DNA from: Batillaria attramentaria
Taxonomy: Eukaryota; Mollusca; Gastropoda; Batillariidae
NCBI GenBank assembly: GCA_018292915.2
Contig: JACVVK020000290.1
Coordinates: forward strand, 193,501-257,500
Length of the DNA stretch: 64,000 nt
Direction of reading: 5' to 3'
Shown: piece by piece, positions 60,111 to 64,000 of the stretch
Numbering within the stretch: the first letter of the stretch is position 1
How the letters are laid out: each line of letters begins with the position of its first letter
Notes under the pieces: model-generated
What the model was told of the DNA's origin: nothing
Databases searched by the model: none
What the model saw: the letters and a program-made list of their open reading frames with translations, nothing else
Position numbers and translations under genes: made by a program

Positions 60111-60879
60111 ATTTGACTTTTCGCATAACATTTTGAACAGCGCTTGGATCTGTATGTGGTAACCGTTACTAGATTTTGTTGAGATTTAAGTTGTTTGTTT
60201 GTTTGTTTGGGAAGGATGGAAAAGAGTGGGGGTTCTAGATGAGGAGTTTGAGAACGGGTGTTTAAATGAGAATGAAAATGTCATAATGGGAATTTTACAA
60301 TAAGAATTTGAGAATGGGTGTTTGGGAATTTTGAGAACCGGAATTTGGGCATTGGACCGTGCTTTTTTTATTTTTGGGGTGGGGGTGGGGGGTAGGGGAC
60401 TTGGAAATGTCTTCAGAATCAGTGCGGGTATGCTCATCCTCCATAATTAGACTTTTAGGCGATAATAGGAAATATACGGAACGAAAGCCACGAAAGAGAT
60501 GCTCTCTTGTCGTCACTGGCAGGTTCCCGAGTATAATTATGCTTTGAGCTTTAACGTTCTTTGCCCGTTTTTCAGCACTAGGAAAAGGATCATTTTTTTT
60601 TTGGGGGGGGGGGGGGGGTTTAATCACGATCACGCCGGTCGATACTCCATCCGCGACCTCCTCGAGCGCAGCACTACAACAGCTGCGCTATCGCGACCCC
60701 ATTCCTATTGTCAGGGGGAGAGCATTGTTCAGGAAGTGATGTATGTATGCTGTGTGATGTATGTATGTATGTACTATACCCAGATGAATGATGGATCACG
60801 TCGTGCAGCGTGCGAGCCAGTGTGTGGCCGGCGGCTGCCAGGCCCAGTCAAACCGAACGGCTTTGATATTTGTGCCGCC

Positions 60880-61116
60880 TTATGGAAGTACAATAGTTGT
60901 CGGAGTTGTGAAGTCGGCTCGGCATGTCTTCACAAAATTTATCCACTGCCGCCGTAGTGGTGGATTTGTCGGGAAGCCGTGGATACTAACCCCATCAGAG
61001 TTTTCGTTGCAGCACTCTGCTACACAACAACTCTTCCCGGTCCGTTTCCTTTTGGACTTCGGCGAGTCAGTATTCGCGTCTTGAAAATACGTGTGGTCGT
61101 CCCAGTGGTCGGCCAT
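60880..61116 (-). CDS. Probable THAP-type zinc-finger protein, first exon or fragment
   Basis: From the Met codon at 61116 the - strand encodes a short acidic/basic leader (DSPKSKRKRTGK), then CCVAECCNENSDG, SIHGFP, PPLRRQWINFVKTCRADF, matching the N-terminal half of the THAP DNA-binding domain (first Cys pair, FP, Trp). The second CxxH pair and the AVPTIF-like end are absent before the stop at about 60880, so either a donor (GTACTT after ACAACTATT near 60892) leads to another exon or it is a remnant. THAP domains occur in cellular regulators and in P-element-type transposases. No terminal repeats were found around it. Confidence 0.6.
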   Translation of the reverse strand: MADHWDDHTYFQDANTDSPKSKRKRTGKSCCVAECCNENSDGVSIHGFPTNPPLRRQWINFVKTCRADFTTPTTIVLP

Positions 61117-61133
61117 AGCGCTAAGCACCAAAC

Positions 61134-61148
61134 TGACGTCACATCCGG
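61134..61148 (-). promoter_or_regulatory. CRE-like site beside the THAP start
   Basis: Perfect palindrome TGACGTCA at 61134-61141 followed by CATCCGGG. It is only 18 bases from the THAP Met codon, so if it is a promoter the leader would be very short, or translation begins elsewhere. Confidence 0.3.
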
Positions 61149-61325
61149 GTTCATGACCCAGCCCCGGTTTCAACATGTGAACGAACAAGGGTTTTGCTAA
61201 TATTACGGTCGTATACACGGTTGTTTTTTTTTTTAAATCAGTTGGGGGTTAAGTTTAGCATACAAATTAGTATTTCTCCTCAGAAAATAACGCAGCTCTC
61301 GGGTTGTCCTGTATGTTCCTAACGC

Positions 61326-61809
61326 TTCTTAGATGAAAAACTGCCGCTTTCGAAGCTCTGAGGCTGTTTACCAGATAGAAGGATGTTTCATTTGGCCATT
61401 GCGACCGGTTTCGTGACTTTGTGGCTTATAATAATTATTAGAGAATACGACTTTCTTTGAGCCTACGATCCATTTTTTTTTTTTTTAACAGACTGGGGCT
61501 CGATAGAGATGCTAAAAATAGCAACCAATCGGCGCCGTCTACCAGGTCCTCACTGAGTCTCCAACCAAAGTTGTTGCTTGCGCGGCGTTAAGCCTTAAAT
61601 AACTAACCAACTAACTCCAACCAAAGAACGTAGTGTGCGGTACACTTCTAGAATAACGTATACGCCGGCCGGAGTTACCACAATGGTCTCAGATGCTATA
61701 CTGTGACCCAAGTGACTGACGCTGACGCACAGGTCAGTTCAGCGCATTCGATGACAAGTTTTCAACACGCTGGTGTACGCTTGTCGTACGTCTTGAGACT
61801 TTGAAGGCG
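61326..61809 (+). repeat. Long dispersed repeat, second copy, with a 44-bp SINE-E tail insertion
   Basis: Direct copy of 43575-43991, diverged. Interrupted at 61571-61614 by the SINE-E tail. Confidence 0.88.
61571..61614 (+). mobile_element. Extremely truncated SINE-E (44 bp) with 12-bp duplication
   Basis: TTGTTGCTTGCGCGGCGTTA then CTTAAATAACTAACC; CTCCAACCAAAG flanks at 61559-61570 and 61615-61626. Confidence 0.9.
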
Positions 61810-62342
61810 TATGTCCCAATACCCATCGCCATGGACTGACGTAGGCCTACTGTGTTTAGCGAATACACGATAGAACAGAGGGGGCGGGGGCTATTGCCGA
61901 GTGGAGTCCGGTCAATTGGTCGTCAAAACCCTGGTGATGGTTCCCGGAACTTATACGGTAACTACACCGTATCTGGCTGAAATTCAAAGTAAGAAAGAAT
62001 ACATGTATACATGTGCCTTCCTCCCTGACGTGGTGTGAAATATGTGCGTGTGAAAGTATCCTAGTCCGCATCGTTTCAGAGTTCGTGGCATGGGGATTTT
62101 GAGGGATAAGTTTACAAATGCGTGGCTCGCTGAAAGTGTGACGGGTCATGTGACAGGTCACGTGACACCTAGGTCACGTGTGGAGACGCCGATCCCTCAT
62201 CCCCGGCCGTCTGTTTGTCTCTCACCGTGTGACTTTGTCTCAAACACCCACCCCCACCCACCCACCCACCCTACCCTACTCTATCAGTTCATTTGACCAC
62301 ACCCTTACTACTATACTAGTCGTCTTCTTTTGACAACAAACA

Positions 62343-62452
62343 GTCGTGCGTGTTGGGAGCAGTTCGCGGCGCTTTGAGCCGAATCAAGAAATTGGGTAAA
62401 GCGCCTATACAATACTCAGTTATTGTTATTATTATTATTATTATTATTATTG
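62343..62452 (+). mobile_element. SINE-B 3' end
   Basis: GTGCGTGTTGGGAGCAGTTC, GCGGCGCTTTGAGCCGAATC, GGGTAAAGCGCCTATACAAT and ATT repeat. Confidence 0.85.
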
Positions 62453-62477
62453 GGTGCTTTTTTCTGCCTTGACTACA

Positions 62478-62660
62478 GGGGAGCCGGGGTGGCCGAATGG
62501 TAGAGCGTTGGACTTCTGATGCTCGGGTCGTGAGTTCGTATCCCGGCTGGGGCCAAATGTTTGTGCTGGCTTTTTCATCGTTTCCCCGTCTTTGATATCA
62601 CCCCTATGTGGTGGAAAAGGACGATAAACCCCCAAGCACCCACCCGGCCACCCACCCACC
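62478..62660 (+). mobile_element. SINE-A, full length with 14-bp duplication
   Basis: GAGCCGGGGTGGCCGAATGG head to CCCACC tail. CTGCCTTGACTACA at 62464-62477 and 62661-62674 is the target-site duplication, showing the full-length unit is 183 bp. Confidence 0.95.
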
Positions 62661-62674
62661 CTGCCTTGACTACA

Positions 62675-63073
62675 TTTGTTGACAGCACGGCATGTACAGT
62701 TTTCCCTACATGGTTTGCGTGAGTCATGGGCGGGCTTCGAGAGTAGGTGTAGTTTCGGGGATGTAAATTTATACATAAACAGGGCAGGAGAGCGACGTCG
62801 CTGCTGTCTGCTGGGGAGTGTGGACACTCTTCGCGTGAAGACAGGTTTCGCCAGTTCACGGAGCGGGGCGGTGAGCAAGAGAGAGAGAGAGAGAGAGAGG
62901 GGGGGGGAGGCGGTGTGCAGCGCCTGAGGTTACGCTGATAGTCGCGGGGTAAGACACGTTGAGATCCGGTCATGTGCGTCTGTGCAGTGAGAGCTGAGTG
63001 GATTGATCAAGTGGATGTGAATGCAGTTGGAACTTGAGAGCATGGTGAAAACAATGGTGTCTTTGAAGTGAGA
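62675..63073. other. Intergenic, nothing recognised
   Basis: A GA repeat and G-run at 62879-62910; no supported gene. Confidence 0.45.
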
Positions 63074-63475
63074 CCTCATGAGATCCAGTGATGTCTTGAC
63101 AGTGAGATCGCGTGCATGGGGTGATGTCTTCGCAGTGAGAAATATCCGAGTGGATAAAGTGTTGTGTGACCAGTGTGTAGACCTACTGATGATGTCTGGA
63201 CAGTGAGATCTCGTGGATCGAGTGATGTCTTTACTGTGAAAAATACTGAACCGAGTGAATAAAGTGACGTGTCACGAGTGGGTAGACCTACTGAGGTCTT
63301 GACAGTGAGATCGCGTGGATCAAGTGAGAAATAACCCAGTGGACAAAGTGACGTGTGACCGGTGTGTAGTCGACCTACTGATGTCTTGACAGTGAGACGG
63401 TGTGGACCAAGTGATGCCTTTAGAGTGAGATATAACCGAGTAAAGAAAGTGATGTGTGACCAGTGCATAGACCCA
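63074..63475 (+). repeat. Minisatellite, about 100-115 bp unit, four diverged copies
   Basis: Repeated words TGATGTCTTGACAGTGAGA, GTGGATAAAGTG, CGTGTGACC(A/G)GTGTGTAG, ACCTACTGATG. Confidence 0.85.
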
Positions 63476-63479
63476 GATG

Positions 63480-63765
63480 CAATGAGCAGTTTTCATCGAG
63501 CGGAATAAGTGATCAGTGATGAAGAACTTAATTCAGTGACTCACTGGTGTTAGGTGGAACCAGCGATACCACAGTGGAGTGATACAACGATAACTGATCA
63601 GATCCAGGGATGACTTCACTGTGTGATGACAAAGGGATGTAGTGATGAATTCACCGTCATGACAGAGGTGTCTACTGACGGTTTCACCGTGATGACACTG
63701 TGGCTCTAGCGAAGGCCTCACAGTGATGACACAGTTGATCCAGTGATGATCCCAGGGTAATGAAT
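63480..63765 (+). repeat. Degenerate short-unit repeat
   Basis: Irregular GTGATGA/CAGTGATGAC-type units continue the style of the preceding minisatellite. 63766-64000 shows nothing recognised. Confidence 0.6.
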
Positions 63766-64000
63766 GGCATGGTACGACCTACGTGATGGCCATACACTAG
63801 TCTGAGAACTGTCTAACTGTCTAACATTCCTGCCTTAATTTTCTTCTGGGGAGCAACTACGAGGAAATTGTTACGATGCCTCACTCACAGAGGTTGCCAA
63901 ATTAGTCTTCGGGTGCTTCAGCGTTCTTGTGGTCCTCTCAACATTAAGTGTGGCCTGTCTTAGACTTCTTTTTCTGGGTTTCTAAAGCGGTGGCCATCCC

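Noticed and set aside
60615..60700. Possible extra SINE head (CGCCGGTCGATACTCCATCC ...)
   Set aside because: Weak box similarity and no second copy in the window.

Overview
The window is animal nuclear DNA. It has split genes with GT-AG introns, long (CA/GT)n tracts, tRNA-derived SINEs, MITEs with terminal inverted repeats, and RTE- and CR1-type LINE sequence. The repeat mix, the SR2-like RTE element and the arylsulfatase gene suggest a marine mollusc, probably a gastropod. That is an inference from style; no diagnostic marker is present. There are no bacterial operons, CRISPR arrays or rRNA genes.

There are two well-supported protein genes and one probable third, plus retroelement genes. 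(1) Bases 308-23519, + strand: the 3' three quarters of NOL6 (Nrap), a nucleolar pre-ribosome assembly factor. Seventeen exons encode 854 residues; the N-terminal exons lie left of the window. Intron 11 holds a nearly complete RTE-clade LINE (10729-14013) with an 11-bp target-site duplication. Intron 9 holds a decayed, inverted copy of exon 6. (2) Bases 44579-55119, + strand: a complete nine-exon secreted or lysosomal arylsulfatase (ARSB-like, 631 aa) with the CxPSR formylglycine motif. Its introns carry two minisatellites, long GT tracts, tandem copies of the start of exon 8, and one GC-AG intron. (3) Bases 60880-61116, - strand: a probable first exon of a THAP zinc-finger protein.

Layout: 0-24 kb is NOL6, its introns packed with at least three MITE families and five SINE families, often nested. 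24-44 kb is intergenic and repeat-rich: a MITE with perfect 20-bp inverted repeats carrying a SINE, a piggyBac-like MITE, a large palindrome, a probable 1.3-kb solo LTR, CR1-type 3' fragments, and a TATA box followed by a splice donor that could be an untranslated first exon. 44-55 kb is the sulfatase gene. 55-64 kb is intergenic, with a second inverted copy of a 330-bp MITE (so the last sulfatase exon sits between inverted repeats), a 97-bp hairpin, the THAP exon, more SINEs and a satellite-like block at the right end.

NOL6 and the sulfatase are not known to share a pathway, and nothing here suggests they are co-regulated. The main interest is how repeats and local duplications have reworked exons: an inverted exon copy, a duplicated signal-peptide start, tandem exon-start copies, and splice sites inside or beside minisatellite units. 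SINE, REP and MITE names below are my own labels for families seen repeatedly in this window.
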